Source of the DNA: CAZGMC01 sp964526565
GTDB lineage: Bacteria > Pseudomonadota > Alphaproteobacteria > DSM-16000 > Inquilinaceae
NCBI GenBank assembly: GCA_964526565.1
Contig: CAZGMC010000008.1
Span: forward strand, 1-64,000
DNA length: 64,000 bases
Direction: 5' to 3'
The notes below the pieces were generated by a model that was not told where the DNA came from, searched no databases, and was given only the letters and a program-made list of their open reading frames with translations. Numbering within the stretch: position 1 is the stretch's first letter; each line of letters opens with the position of its first letter. This document shows positions 50,608-59,603 of the stretch, in pieces. Made by a program: the position numbers and the translations under genes.

Positions 50608-51569
50608 AAGCCGCCGTCCTCGGGCTGGGGTCGATCGGCCTCCGCCACGCTCGCAATCTGCGCACTCTTGGGGTGACGGACCTGATCGGCATGGATCCGG
50701 CGGCGGATCGCCGCGCCCGGTTTGCCTCGGACCTGGGCGCCGTCGCATATGCCGACCTTGACGAGGCCCTGGCCGCCGCGCCCGATCTGGCGGTCGTGGC
50801 CAGCCCCAACCGGTTCCACGTGTCGCAGGCGCTGGCCTGTGCCCGTGCCGGTATCCACCTGCTCATCGAAAAGCCTCTGTCGTCGGACCGCATCGGGGTC
50901 GACAGCCTATTGTCCGAGGTCGCCGGGCGCCGCCTGTTCGTCCATGTCGGGTCGAACTGGAAGTTCCACCCGGCCTTCGTCACCATGAAGCGGCTGGTTG
51001 ACGAGGCGGCGGCCGGCCGCATCGTCGGCGCCCAGATCCTGGCCGGCCAGTGGCTGCCCGACTGGCACCCCTGGGAGGACTACCGACGCGGCTATTCGGC
51101 GCGGCGTGACCTGGGCGGCGGCATCGTCTTCGACAGCCACGAACTCGACTACCTCACTTGGCTGCTGGGCCCGGCCGTGGCGATCGCCGGGTTCGTCGTG
51201 CGCACCGGCGCGCTGGAGATCGAGACGGAGGACGTGGCCGGCAGCTGCCTGCGGCTGGCCGGCGGGGCGATCGCCACCGTGCAGCTCGACTACATCCAGC
51301 GCCAGCCGCGGCGGCGCTACCACCTGACCGGCACCGGCGGCACGATTGAATGGGACCTGCAGGCCGGCATCGTCACCCTGTACACCGCGGCCGACAGGCA
51401 GACGACGGTCATCGACTGCCGGACATCCGACCTGAACGAGATGTATGTCGCGCAGATGCGTCATGTCCTGGTGGGCATGCGCGACGGCATTGCGCCGGTC
51501 ACGCCCCTGGCCCATGCCGCGGCGGCCCTCGACCTGCAGCTCGCCCTGCAGTCCGCGGCGACCGGGTGA
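50604..51569 (+). CDS. Gfo/Idh/MocA family oxidoreductase
   Basis: This 321-residue NAD(P)-dependent dehydrogenase has a Rossmann motif AAVLGLGSIGLRHARNL at the N-terminus, LAVVASPNRFH, the signature LLIEKPLSS with the catalytic Lys, and an FDSHELDYLTWLLG segment in the substrate domain. Substrates of this family in glycan loci are nucleotide sugars or sugar acids. Its ATG overlaps the PseC-type stop, and the next glycosyltransferase starts four bases after its own stop. Confidence 0.9.
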   Translation: MKAAVLGLGSIGLRHARNLRTLGVTDLIGMDPAADRRARFASDLGAVAYADLDEALAAAPDLAVVASPNRFHVSQALACARAGIHLLIEKPLSSDRIGVDSLLSEVAGRRLFVHVGSNWKFHPAFVTMKRLVDEAAAGRIVGAQILAGQWLPDWHPWEDYRRGYSARRDLGGGIVFDSHELDYLTWLLGPAVAIAGFVVRTGALEIETEDVAGSCLRLAGGAIATVQLDYIQRQPRRRYHLTGTGGTIEWDLQAGIVTLYTAADRQTTVIDCRTSDLNEMYVAQMRHVLVGMRDGIAPVTPLAHAAAALDLQLALQSAATG

Positions 51570-51573
51570 GTCG

Positions 51574-52743
51574 ATGGGCGGGCCGCGCATCCTGATCGTC
51601 ATGGATCACTACCTGCCCGGCATCAAGGCCGGCGGGCCGGTCACCGCCATTCGCAGCCTGGTGGCTTGCCTGGGCCGGGAGTTCCGCTTCCATATCGTCG
51701 CGGCCGACCGCGACCTCGGCGACACCGTCCCCTATGCCGGCGTTACGCCGGGAGCCTGGACAGAGACGCCGGCCGGCTGTGTCTGCTACCTGCCGCCGGA
51801 CCGGGCCGGCGTCGGGCGGCTGACGGCTATGCTGCGCAGCACGGCGTTCGACGCGCTCTACCTGAACAGCTACTGGTCGCGGCGGGCGACGCTGTTCCCC
51901 CTGATCGCCCGGCGCCGGGCGGCACCGTCGCTGCCGCTGATCCTGGCGCCGCGGGGCGAGTTCTCGGCTGGGGCGCTGGCGCTCAAGCACGGCCGCAAGC
52001 GGCTCTACCGGCTCGTGCTGACGCTGGGCGGCCTGGCGCGGGACGCTGTCTGGCAGGCGTCCAGCGAGCACGAAGCCGCGGACATCCGGCGGGTGATCGG
52101 CCCCGGCGCCATGGTCCATGTCGCGCCCGACCTGCCTCTGCCCCTGCCGGAGCTGCCGCGGCGCGCCCCCAAGGTGCCGGGACGGGCCCGCTTCGCCCTG
52201 GTCGGCCGCATCTCGCCGATGAAGAACGTGGCCGGCGCCATCGCCACGCTGGCGGGCCTGCGCGGCGATGTCGGCCTGACGATCTACGGTCCGGAGGAGG
52301 ATGCCGCCTATGCCGGGCAGTGCCGGCGGGCCGTTGCGGCGCTGCCAGACCCAAGGATCGTGCACTGGGGCGGGGTGCTGGCGCCGGAGGCGGTGCCGGC
52401 GGTGATGAGCGGCGCGGATGCCTTTCTGCTGCCCAGCCTGGGGGAGAACTTCGGTCACGTCATCCTGGAGGCCCTGGGGGCCGGGTGCCCGGTCGTGATC
52501 AGCGACAGGACGCCGTGGCGCGGCCTGCAGGCGCGCGGCGTCGGCTGGGACCTGCCGCTCGAGGCGCCCCACGCCTTCACCGCCGCGCTTCAGGCGATCG
52601 TGGACATGGACGAGCCGACCCACGCTCGCATGCGCCGGGCCGCCCGCGGCCATGCCGAGACGGTCCAGCACGAGGACTGGCGGGTGGAGGCGAACCGGCG
52701 CCTGTTATGGACGGCGATGGAACGATGCTCCGCCCGGCAATAA
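51574..52743 (+). CDS. Family 4 glycosyltransferase
   Basis: This 389-residue GT-B transferase begins ILIVMDHYLPGIKAGGPVTAIRSL, a classic GT4 acceptor-domain start with a GGPxxAI loop. It continues with LILAPRGEFSAGALALKHGRKRLY, FALVGRISPMKNVAGAIATL and LLPSLGENFGHVILEALGAGCPVV (the E-x7-E donor motif). It probably adds one sugar of the repeat unit. The ATG at 51574 closely follows the oxidoreductase stop. A 111-bp non-coding gap follows before the next gene. Confidence 0.9.
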   Translation: MGGPRILIVMDHYLPGIKAGGPVTAIRSLVACLGREFRFHIVAADRDLGDTVPYAGVTPGAWTETPAGCVCYLPPDRAGVGRLTAMLRSTAFDALYLNSYWSRRATLFPLIARRRAAPSLPLILAPRGEFSAGALALKHGRKRLYRLVLTLGGLARDAVWQASSEHEAADIRRVIGPGAMVHVAPDLPLPLPELPRRAPKVPGRARFALVGRISPMKNVAGAIATLAGLRGDVGLTIYGPEEDAAYAGQCRRAVAALPDPRIVHWGGVLAPEAVPAVMSGADAFLLPSLGENFGHVILEALGAGCPVVISDRTPWRGLQARGVGWDLPLEAPHAFTAALQAIVDMDEPTHARMRRAARGHAETVQHEDWRVEANRRLLWTAMERCSARQ

Positions 52744-52854
52744 CCCCAGACCGCCATATCGCGGTCCGCGGCTGCCGCATTCGGACGCAGCAGTCGTACA
52801 CGGCATGCGCGGGAAAGGAACGTCCCCAGTGGTTCCTGTCGAAACAGTTCTGAG

Positions 52855-53736
52855 ATGCGGTGCCAGATGGCGAACAATCCACACGGCCTGAGGATGCGTT
52901 TGGCGCGGAAACTGGCGCGCATTGTCTTTCCGTATGTCGAGCGTTACCTGGACCTGCACGTCACGCCTGCCGATTTCTACTCCCCGGTGCCGCGTCTGGA
53001 CGAACTGCCGCGGGACATCTATGAGCGACGCCACTCGCTGACGGGAGTCGACATGAACGAGCCCGCCCAGCTTAGGCTGCTGCACGAGGTCCTGCCGCGC
53101 TACCTCGCGGAATACACGGCGGCGGGCAATCCCGGACTTTCCATCGCCGATGCCTTCGTGCTTCATGCAATGATCCGCGAGCGCCGGCCGGGGCAGATGG
53201 TGGAAATCGGCGGCGGCCACAGCACGCTGATCGCTCTGCAGGCATTGCAGCGCAACCGGGATGAAGGACACGATGCGGAGTTGATCTGCATCGAGCCCTA
53301 CCCTTCGGACATGCTGAGGCAGGCCGCGGGCAGGGGCATGCGACTGATTGAATGTCCCGTGCAGGCCGTCGACTTGGCGCTTTTCGAAACCACCGACCTG
53401 CTGTTCATCGACAGCAGCCACGTCTGCCGGATAGGCAGCGACGCGACCCACGAAATGCTGGAGATCGTCCCGCGCCTGCCGGTCGGGGCGGCGGTCCATT
53501 GGCATGACATCGTCCTGCCAGCCAACTATTGGCGGGAATGGACCGAACGAAACCTGTATTTCTGGAACGAGAGCTATTTCCTGCACGCCTTCCTGCTTTT
53601 CAACCGCGCCTTCAGCGTCAATTGGGGGGCGCGGTACATGGCGCTGACCCATGGTCAGGCGCTTGAGGCGACCCTGCCGTTCTACAGGGACGGCCAGCAC
53701 ATCACCTCGTTCTGGGCGGAACGTGTCCGGCCGTGA
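52855..53736 (+). CDS. Putative class I SAM-dependent methyltransferase
   Basis: This 293-residue protein shows methyltransferase-fold features: MVEIGGGHSTLIALQAL near residues 117-133, ELICIEPYPSDML (acidic after strand 2), DLLFIDSSHVCRIGSDATH and VHWHDIVLPANYW, which resemble the Methyltransf_24 group. The N-terminal 100 residues carry YERRHSLTGVDMN and are common to glycan-locus members of this type. A second start at 52867 is possible. It is the last plus-strand gene of the operon, convergent with the polymerase gene. The sugar position it would methylate is unknown. Confidence 0.78.
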   Translation: MRCQMANNPHGLRMRLARKLARIVFPYVERYLDLHVTPADFYSPVPRLDELPRDIYERRHSLTGVDMNEPAQLRLLHEVLPRYLAEYTAAGNPGLSIADAFVLHAMIRERRPGQMVEIGGGHSTLIALQALQRNRDEGHDAELICIEPYPSDMLRQAAGRGMRLIECPVQAVDLALFETTDLLFIDSSHVCRIGSDATHEMLEIVPRLPVGAAVHWHDIVLPANYWREWTERNLYFWNESYFLHAFLLFNRAFSVNWGARYMALTHGQALEATLPFYRDGQHITSFWAERVRP

Positions 53737-53813
53737 GAGCCGGCGGAGGAGAACAGAAGGACAATGGACAGTTTCGGCTCACGCCGGAGCGGGATCGGTC
53801 TCGTACAGCCCGA

Positions 53814-55418
53814 CTACGCGGTGCGCAGCCGCCAGCGCCGCGTGGCGAGGGACACCAGCAGCAGCAGCGCCAGCGCCGAGGACATCGAAATCGCAACGTG
53901 GATCCCGAGCATGACGACGTGGTCGATCCCAAACATGTTTATGAGCGGATACGCAAAGACGAAGAGATAGGCCGTCTTGAAGTACAGGCCGACTGAGTCC
54001 GGCAGGGCCTGAAGCAGGGTCCAGCCCCCCTGCAGCACGACGCCGGCGAATAAGAGAACCGCGATGCCGCCCATGCCCCCGAATGTGACCTTTGCCCATC
54101 CCCAGATCGTCCAGGGCTCACTCAGGTAATACTGGCGAGCATGTTCCTCGTCATAATCGCGATAGGCGATGGTGAAGACCTGCGCCGTGCTGATGTCTAT
54201 GCCGTCAAAAACGTCTCCGATGACGAGCGCGTTGGCAATGTTCTTCAGCGCATAGGAAGAGCGCAGGTATCTGTCGATGATTTCTTGATCGCCGTCGCGC
54301 GTCAAGACCTGCAGTCCGAAATCGATGATGCCGAGCCGGCCCAGGATCGGGTTGGACCAGCGGGACGTATCGAACAGGATCGTATCCTCCTGGTCGACGG
54401 CCCGGCGTGCCATTATGGGAGTCGAGCCCTCGGTCACGGCCGGGTCAGACTCGGTCGGTTGTCCGGACGTGGCCGCGCTGTCCAGGCGGCTGTAGATGTC
54501 CTGACGCGTCATGTCATGGATTGTGCTTTCCAAAGGGTTCTCCACGCCGACATGCTGCATCCTGAAGATGTGGCCGGTGAACCCGGTGACGACACTGACG
54601 ACCATCATCGCAACTACCCCCAGCATGAATGCCCGGGGACTGACGGACTGTATGGCATGGCGCACCGCCAGAACCATGAAAAGGATCATTGCAATGCGCA
54701 TAGCGCCGCCGCGCGAGCCGCCCATGATGGCAATGCACAGCCAGATCACGACAAACGCGACGGCAATCCACCACTGTACCGGCGGGGCATCCTTTCGGGC
54801 TACGAGCCAAGCCAGGGTGATGATCAGCGCGATGTCGATGTTGAACAGGCGAACGAACCAGCCGATCTGGGCCGGCAGGTAGCCGGTGTGAATGTACGGC
54901 TCGGCGACGAAGTTGATCCCCAGGGCAAGAACCCACAGGAGCGCCAGCCCGCCGATCGTCACGAAGTCATGCTGCAAAAGATCTGGAATGGAGGTGTGCT
55001 GCCTTCGCCTGCCGGCCGCGGTCAGCCGGGCCGTGGCCTGAACCCCCAGCAGCAGGGCCACCGTGCCGAACAGGATGTACGTCAGCCCCTGGCGGATTTC
55101 CTCGCTCGTGAAGGGCTCTATGCTGGGAAAGCCGAGCGCGGTCGACGGGAGGATCAGGTAGCTCGTGACGCGGATATGCACGAACAGCAGAAAGAACAGG
55201 GCGATGGACAGCAGCACCGGCCTGGTCGGAGCCGACATGGCATAAAGAGCCGTCACCAGGACCGCATTGAGGGCCAGGAACAAGGCTGTTTCGGACAGTC
55301 CCATGAAATAGGACGGTCCGACGATCGTCCACCACAGAAAAATGAACCCTGCATGTAGGATCAGAATTACGGAAAGTATTTTCCGGAGCTCGGTGCGGCG
55401 GGTCAGCCATTGCTGCAT
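53814..55418 (-). CDS. Wzy-like O-antigen/polysaccharide polymerase
   Basis: This 534-residue inner-membrane protein has about eleven to twelve hydrophobic segments (residues 12-33, 40-56, 63-83, then a series to 295, and three near the C-terminus). A large extracytoplasmic loop spans about residues 300-450 with VDQEDTILFDTSRWSNP and HARQYYLSEPW. MGGSRGGAMRIAMILF carries Arg residues as in Wzy polymerases. Topology and locus strongly suggest a polymerase joining repeat units in the periplasm. Sequence alone does not prove it, because Wzy proteins are very divergent. The start at 55418 places the first helix near the N-terminus. Confidence 0.75.
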   Translation of the reverse strand: MQQWLTRRTELRKILSVILILHAGFIFLWWTIVGPSYFMGLSETALFLALNAVLVTALYAMSAPTRPVLLSIALFFLLFVHIRVTSYLILPSTALGFPSIEPFTSEEIRQGLTYILFGTVALLLGVQATARLTAAGRRRQHTSIPDLLQHDFVTIGGLALLWVLALGINFVAEPYIHTGYLPAQIGWFVRLFNIDIALIITLAWLVARKDAPPVQWWIAVAFVVIWLCIAIMGGSRGGAMRIAMILFMVLAVRHAIQSVSPRAFMLGVVAMMVVSVVTGFTGHIFRMQHVGVENPLESTIHDMTRQDIYSRLDSAATSGQPTESDPAVTEGSTPIMARRAVDQEDTILFDTSRWSNPILGRLGIIDFGLQVLTRDGDQEIIDRYLRSSYALKNIANALVIGDVFDGIDISTAQVFTIAYRDYDEEHARQYYLSEPWTIWGWAKVTFGGMGGIAVLLFAGVVLQGGWTLLQALPDSVGLYFKTAYLFVFAYPLINMFGIDHVVMLGIHVAISMSSALALLLLVSLATRRWRLRTA

Positions 55419-55678
55419 CTCTGATCTCCGGCGCCGCCGCACTGGCCCCGCCCTTTGGCGGATGAAGGGCGCCCAGATGCATCCGGCCCCGGACAAAGCC
55501 GTCTCACCAGGGCGGATACTGGAGGATGTCGCGATCGGATCGGAAACCATATCCGAATGGCATGAGTCGCCGGGGGCCGCAACTGTCAAAATGTCTCAAT
55601 TCCGAAATTCCACAGGGGCGTCCGCCTGCTGCCGGATCCGTACTTGCCCGACCCACGACCCTCCGTCGTCAGCCGCAG

Positions 55679-56608
55679 TCAACCGCGCAGGCTCTCGATG
55701 CAGTTCTGCACGGCCTCCAGCTCCATCCGCACGCGCGACTCGACCGTCAGCGTGGCGACGTGCGGCGTCAGCACGACGGTGTCCAGGTCGCGCAGCGGTC
55801 CCCCGTAGGGCTCGGCGCTGTACACGTCGAGCGCCGCGCCGGCCAGATGCCCCTTGCGCAGGGCGTCGGCCAGGGCTGCCTCGTCCACCTGGTGCCCGCG
55901 GGCCAAGTTGATCAGGCGTGCCCCCTGCTTCATCCGGGCGAAGCGGCCAGTATCCATTACGAACGGATCGCCGGGTGCCGTCAACAGGTGCAGCGATACG
56001 ACGTCGGCTTCGGCCAGCAGGGTGTCCAGATCGACGTAGGACACGCCCGCCGCCGCCGCCCAGCCCTCGTTCGGGGCGATGTCGCAGCCGATCACCGTCA
56101 TCTCGACGGTCCGCGCCAGCTCCGCGACGCGCCGGCCGATGCGCCCCGTGCCGACAATGCCGAGCGTCTTCCCGGCCACTAGGTTGCCGGTCAGCTTGGT
56201 CCAGCGATGGGCGCGCATCTCCACCGTGTGCGCGGTCAGGTGCCGGAACAGGTCAAAGATCATGGCGATGGCCAGCTCGGCGACCGGCTGGATCACCACA
56301 TCCGGCGTATTGCGGATCACGATGCCGCGGGCCCGGGCGGCCTGCTTGTCGATCGCATCCGTGCCGACGCCGACCCGGCTGATGACGCGCAGCTTCGGCA
56401 GCTCTGCGATCACCCCGGCGGTGTAGGGCTCGACGCCGGCGATGATGCCGGTCGCCTCCCGGCCCTGGGCGACGATGTCTTCCGACTTCAGCCGCCGGCC
56501 CAGCGGATTGATGGCGAAGGGAATGCCCGAGGCCTGCAGGGCGGCCAGCGGTTCCGGCCCCTCCTTCGAAAAGGTGGAGGCGGCGACGAGGATGAGGTCG
56601 TCGCTCAT
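55679..56608 (-). CDS. D-2-hydroxyacid dehydrogenase (phosphoglycerate dehydrogenase-like)
   Basis: This 309-residue NAD-dependent enzyme has a D-isomer-specific 2-hydroxyacid dehydrogenase layout: RVISRVGVGTDAIDKQAA, NTPDVVIQPVAELAIAM, the Rossmann motif GIVGTGRIGRRVAELA, catalytic Arg in INLARGHQVDE, and TPHVATLTVESR with the catalytic His. It lacks the ACT domain of SerA. The overlap of its ATG with the KdsB-like stop (56605-56608) suggests that it acts on a sugar acid or hydroxy acid used by the glycan, rather than in serine synthesis. Confidence 0.88.
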   Translation of the reverse strand: MSDDLILVAASTFSKEGPEPLAALQASGIPFAINPLGRRLKSEDIVAQGREATGIIAGVEPYTAGVIAELPKLRVISRVGVGTDAIDKQAARARGIVIRNTPDVVIQPVAELAIAMIFDLFRHLTAHTVEMRAHRWTKLTGNLVAGKTLGIVGTGRIGRRVAELARTVEMTVIGCDIAPNEGWAAAAGVSYVDLDTLLAEADVVSLHLLTAPGDPFVMDTGRFARMKQGARLINLARGHQVDEAALADALRKGHLAGAALDVYSAEPYGGPLRDLDTVVLTPHVATLTVESRVRMELEAVQNCIESLRG

Positions 56609-57378
56609 TGGCTGATCCTTTCGAAGAGCCGGTGCTGGACAGGGTCGTCGCAGAGAACCCGCTCGACCTTGTCGACGTCGCCGGGCCGGTCGACGCCGAT
56701 GGTGCGATCCTCTATGACGACGCCGTGGATGGCGTGGCCGTGGCCAAGGATGCGCAGGAAGTCGATCGACTCGACGATCTCCAGGGACGTTGGCGGAAGC
56801 CGGGTAAAGGTGCCCAGGAAGTCGCGCGAGAAGGCTGACACGCCGGTCTGGCGGCGCATTGGAAACGGCGCCTCGACCCGGACGTAAGGAATCGGCGACC
56901 GCGAGAAATACAGCACGCGCCCGGATTCGTCGAGCACCGTCTTGATGATGTCGACGTCCTGCAGGTCGGCGCGGTCGCGGATGACCGACAGCAGGTTGGT
57001 GACCTCGACTGTGTCATCGCCAAGGAACGGTTCGACCAGGTCGGTCAGGACCTCCGGCAGGAACAGCGGCTCGTCGCCCTGGACGATGATGGCCACGTCG
57101 CAGTCGACGCTCTCGGCCGCCTCGGCGATGCGGTCGGTGCAGCGTTCGTGGGTGGGCCTGGTCATGATGGCACGTCCGCCGGCCGCCTCGACCACGGCCA
57201 TGATCTCCTCGTCGCACGTCGCCACCACCACGTCGTCGACGACCTGGGCCAAGGCTACGCGCCGACGCACGTGCTCGATCATCGGCAGGCCCAGGATGGG
57301 CGCCAGCGGCTTGCCGGGGAAGCGGGACGACGCCATGCGCGCCGGAATGAAGGCTACGACTTTTTGCTTGTAAGTCAT
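56605..57378 (-). CDS. KdsB-like cytidylyltransferase (CMP-Kdo synthetase family)
   Basis: This 257-residue nucleotidyltransferase starts VVAFIPARMASSRFPGKPLAPI. It holds VVATCDEEI, MTRPTHERCTDRIAEA, IVQGDEPLFLPEVL and the C-terminal IGVDRPGDVDKVE, all in KdsB order, so it should make a CMP-activated 3-deoxy sugar acid. Two regions depart from true KdsB: HxSGTDR is HERCTDR, and the KHIGxYAY region reads RQTGVSAF, losing a His and Tyr that are conserved in Kdo enzymes. It may therefore activate a different ulosonic acid. It lies 25 bp from the SDR gene. Confidence 0.8.
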   Translation of the reverse strand: MTYKQKVVAFIPARMASSRFPGKPLAPILGLPMIEHVRRRVALAQVVDDVVVATCDEEIMAVVEAAGGRAIMTRPTHERCTDRIAEAAESVDCDVAIIVQGDEPLFLPEVLTDLVEPFLGDDTVEVTNLLSVIRDRADLQDVDIIKTVLDESGRVLYFSRSPIPYVRVEAPFPMRRQTGVSAFSRDFLGTFTRLPPTSLEIVESIDFLRILGHGHAIHGVVIEDRTIGVDRPGDVDKVERVLCDDPVQHRLFERISQ

Positions 57379-57403
57379 TGGTGCGGCGTTTCTTGGGTAA
57401 CCG

Positions 57404-58159
57404 TCATTGCGGCAGTACGCCGCAATCGACATTGACGCACTGCGCGGTCACGGCCGAGGCAGCAGGGGAGGCGAGGAACAGACAGACTTCGGCCACCTCG
57501 TCGTCGGTGGGCAGCCGCTGCAGGGCCGCCTGGGTATGGGCGAAGTCTGCCAGGAACGGCTCGAGGTCGGCATCGCCCTTGGGCGAACGGGCATCCTCCA
57601 GAGCCTCGATTAGGCCGGGCGTGTTGACATAGACGGGACAGACGGCGTTGACGCGGATGCCGCGCGGGCCGAGCTCTTTTGCCAGCGCCTGAGTCAGGCC
57701 ATTCATGCCGAACTTGGATGCGCAATAGACGGCGTTGTTGGCGCTGCCGCGCTTGCCGGCCAGGCTGGAGACATTGACGATCGACCCGCCGGCCGGCAGC
57801 ACGGCAGCGGCGGCCTTGCAGCCCCACAGGGCCCCCGCCAGGTTGGTGCCGATCATCCCGTCCCAGAAGGCGGCATCGACCTCGGCGAGCGGCCGCCAAG
57901 CGGAAAAGCCGGCACAGTTGATCCAGCAGTCGAGGCGGCCGGTGGCGTCGAGAGCGGCCTGCGCCGCCGCAACGTGGTCCTGCTCGTTCCTGACGTCCAT
58001 GGCCACATGGCGGGCGCGGTCGCCGAGTCCTGCGGCCAGGCCGCTGTCGCTGCGGCCGCCGGCCAGGACGAACCAGCCGGCCCCGTGGAAGCGGCGGACG
58101 ATCCCCGCGCCGATCCCCCTGGTGCCGCCGGTCACCACCACGGTGCGCATGTCGCTCAT
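57404..58159 (-). CDS. SDR family NAD(P)-dependent oxidoreductase
   Basis: This 251-residue classical SDR has VVVTGGTRGIGAGIVRRF at the N-terminus, INCAGFSAW, catalytic Ser in IVNVSSLAGKRGS, the pair YCASK and a late AVTAQCVNVDCG. Its substrate is unknown. As first gene of the trio with a KdsB-like transferase and a 2-hydroxyacid dehydrogenase, it is likely to modify the sugar acid or its precursor. Its promoter should lie in the divergent region to the right, which contains a distinct AT-rich segment (58330-58500). Confidence 0.88.
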   Translation of the reverse strand: MSDMRTVVVTGGTRGIGAGIVRRFHGAGWFVLAGGRSDSGLAAGLGDRARHVAMDVRNEQDHVAAAQAALDATGRLDCWINCAGFSAWRPLAEVDAAFWDGMIGTNLAGALWGCKAAAAVLPAGGSIVNVSSLAGKRGSANNAVYCASKFGMNGLTQALAKELGPRGIRVNAVCPVYVNTPGLIEALEDARSPKGDADLEPFLADFAHTQAALQRLPTDDEVAEVCLFLASPAASAVTAQCVNVDCGVLPQ

Positions 58160-58329
58160 GTCCGGGGCCGCCCCCGCGTTCCGTTGAATGGTTCAGGCTG
58201 ACGCAGCCCTTTACCGGTGCTTGCGGGCCGGTGCAAGCCCCCACCGCTGCATTGGCATTGGGCTTCGTGCCGAACGGCGGGTCCGACGCTGACCAAATCA
58301 TGAACATAGACGACAGGCCCTGGGCCGGA

Positions 58330-58500
58330 GCAAGCCCTTTGCGCATTCAATAATTTGTTTTTCAGCACAATAATCTTGCTTTTTGATCTTGAATGCTCAG
58401 CCTGATCCGATAAAAAAGGCAAAGCCCGCACAGGCATCTTTCATAGCTTGCAATCCGTGGCCACCAAAAATGAAAAAACTATACGCCGTTCTTATTAATG
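58330..58500. promoter_or_regulatory. AT-rich divergent promoter region
   Basis: This segment is strikingly richer in A and T than the rest of the window (runs such as aatttgtttttcag and gataaaaaagg). It separates the minus-strand SDR operon from the plus-strand genes that start near 58.6 kb. It is a natural place for promoters in both directions or for binding of a nucleoid protein. No precise -35/-10 hexamers are assigned. Confidence 0.4.
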
Positions 58501-58571
58501 CGACGGTCCTGAGTCGTCTGCTACGGCACGGGGGCCGCGCGGCCGACGGCCCGCGGCGGAGTCCGGTTCCG

Positions 58572-59531
58572 ATGGTATGCGTGGGTATCGGCAGGCGGGC
58601 AGCGGCAGTTCTGGTGGCCGGAACGCTGGGTCTGGCCGCGGCGACCTGCGCCGCCGGCCCGATCTCGGATCGGGTAGCCCCCGGCTTCTGCCCAGCGTCC
58701 GGAGACTTGGCCGATTCGCCGGCGGGTGCCGATCGCGGGTTGCCGCCGTCTGCCCGCACCGCGGCGGTGTGTTCAGCCTCGCCGCAGGTTTCGTTCGGCA
58801 TCTCGGGGGCCGTCGTCCGTCTGGCCGGCGCCCCGGTCGTCGCTGCCCCGGCAACGCTGCTGCAGCCCAGGCTTATCGCGGACCGCCTGGGAGGCCGCCC
58901 GGGGGACGCAGCGTTGCCGGCCCTGGACGAGACGGATCTCGGCAGGCAGGCCACTTTGGCAGGCGCGGCCATCGACGCCCGGCTGGATGCGCACGTCCAG
59001 GACAGCCTGCGGGCGCTGGCGCCGCTGGAGGACCTCGCCGGCGACCGCTACCGCCCGATTCTTGCGGCGGTCAGGGAAACGGCAGGCGGGCCGGGGCTGG
59101 TCGACACCAGCCTCAGGGATGTCACCGTTCTGTTCCTGCTGGAGACCGTGATCCAGCCGCGCCTGGAGGTCGACGGCAGCCGGACGTTCTCGCTGTTCCG
59201 GCTCGGCCGGTTCTCGCTGGAGCGGACCGGAAATCCGGGGGGCATCCGTCTGACCGAGCACGGCAGCGGCCTGAGCTGGGACCTCCCCCGGACGCCGCAG
59301 CCCGTGCACCGCCTGGACCATCCCAGCCGATCGTTTGTGGCGGAGCAACACCGCTCGCTTCCGGCGCTGGCAGCGTACATTGTCAGCCGTGCTCTGGCCT
59401 CGCCGTGGTTCTACGTCTGCCTGCTGGTATCCCTGGCCTTCGGCATGTCCGTCAGGCGATGGAGCCGGCGCGCGCGGACTGGAACCATCCTGGCAGGGGC
59501 GCACCAGTCTCCTCGCCCCTTGTCGCGGTGA
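58572..59531 (+). CDS. Hypothetical exported protein with C-terminal membrane anchor
   Basis: I do not recognise this protein (319 residues from the ATG at 58572). It begins with a signal-peptide-like sequence: basic n-region GIGRR, hydrophobic AAAVLVAGTLGLAAATCAA and a cut near AAG. A Gly/Ala/Pro-rich segment follows, then a soluble domain with VTVLFLLETVIQPRLEVDGSRTF-like strands. Near the end a hydrophobic helix (WFYVCLLVSLAFGMSV) precedes an Arg cluster RRWSRRAR, as in membrane-anchored secreted proteins. In-frame ATGs at 58383 and 58470 would add an unlikely N-terminus. It lies just before galE and the initiating transferase, so a role in glycan export or anchoring is possible. Confidence 0.55.
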   Translation: MVCVGIGRRAAAVLVAGTLGLAAATCAAGPISDRVAPGFCPASGDLADSPAGADRGLPPSARTAAVCSASPQVSFGISGAVVRLAGAPVVAAPATLLQPRLIADRLGGRPGDAALPALDETDLGRQATLAGAAIDARLDAHVQDSLRALAPLEDLAGDRYRPILAAVRETAGGPGLVDTSLRDVTVLFLLETVIQPRLEVDGSRTFSLFRLGRFSLERTGNPGGIRLTEHGSGLSWDLPRTPQPVHRLDHPSRSFVAEQHRSLPALAAYIVSRALASPWFYVCLLVSLAFGMSVRRWSRRARTGTILAGAHQSPRPLSR

Positions 59532-59603
59532 CGGCCGGGGGAGCGCGCGCAGGCAGCCGCGGCTGCCGGCTGCGCCACGGCACGGAACCGGAAAGGGCGG
59601 TGC

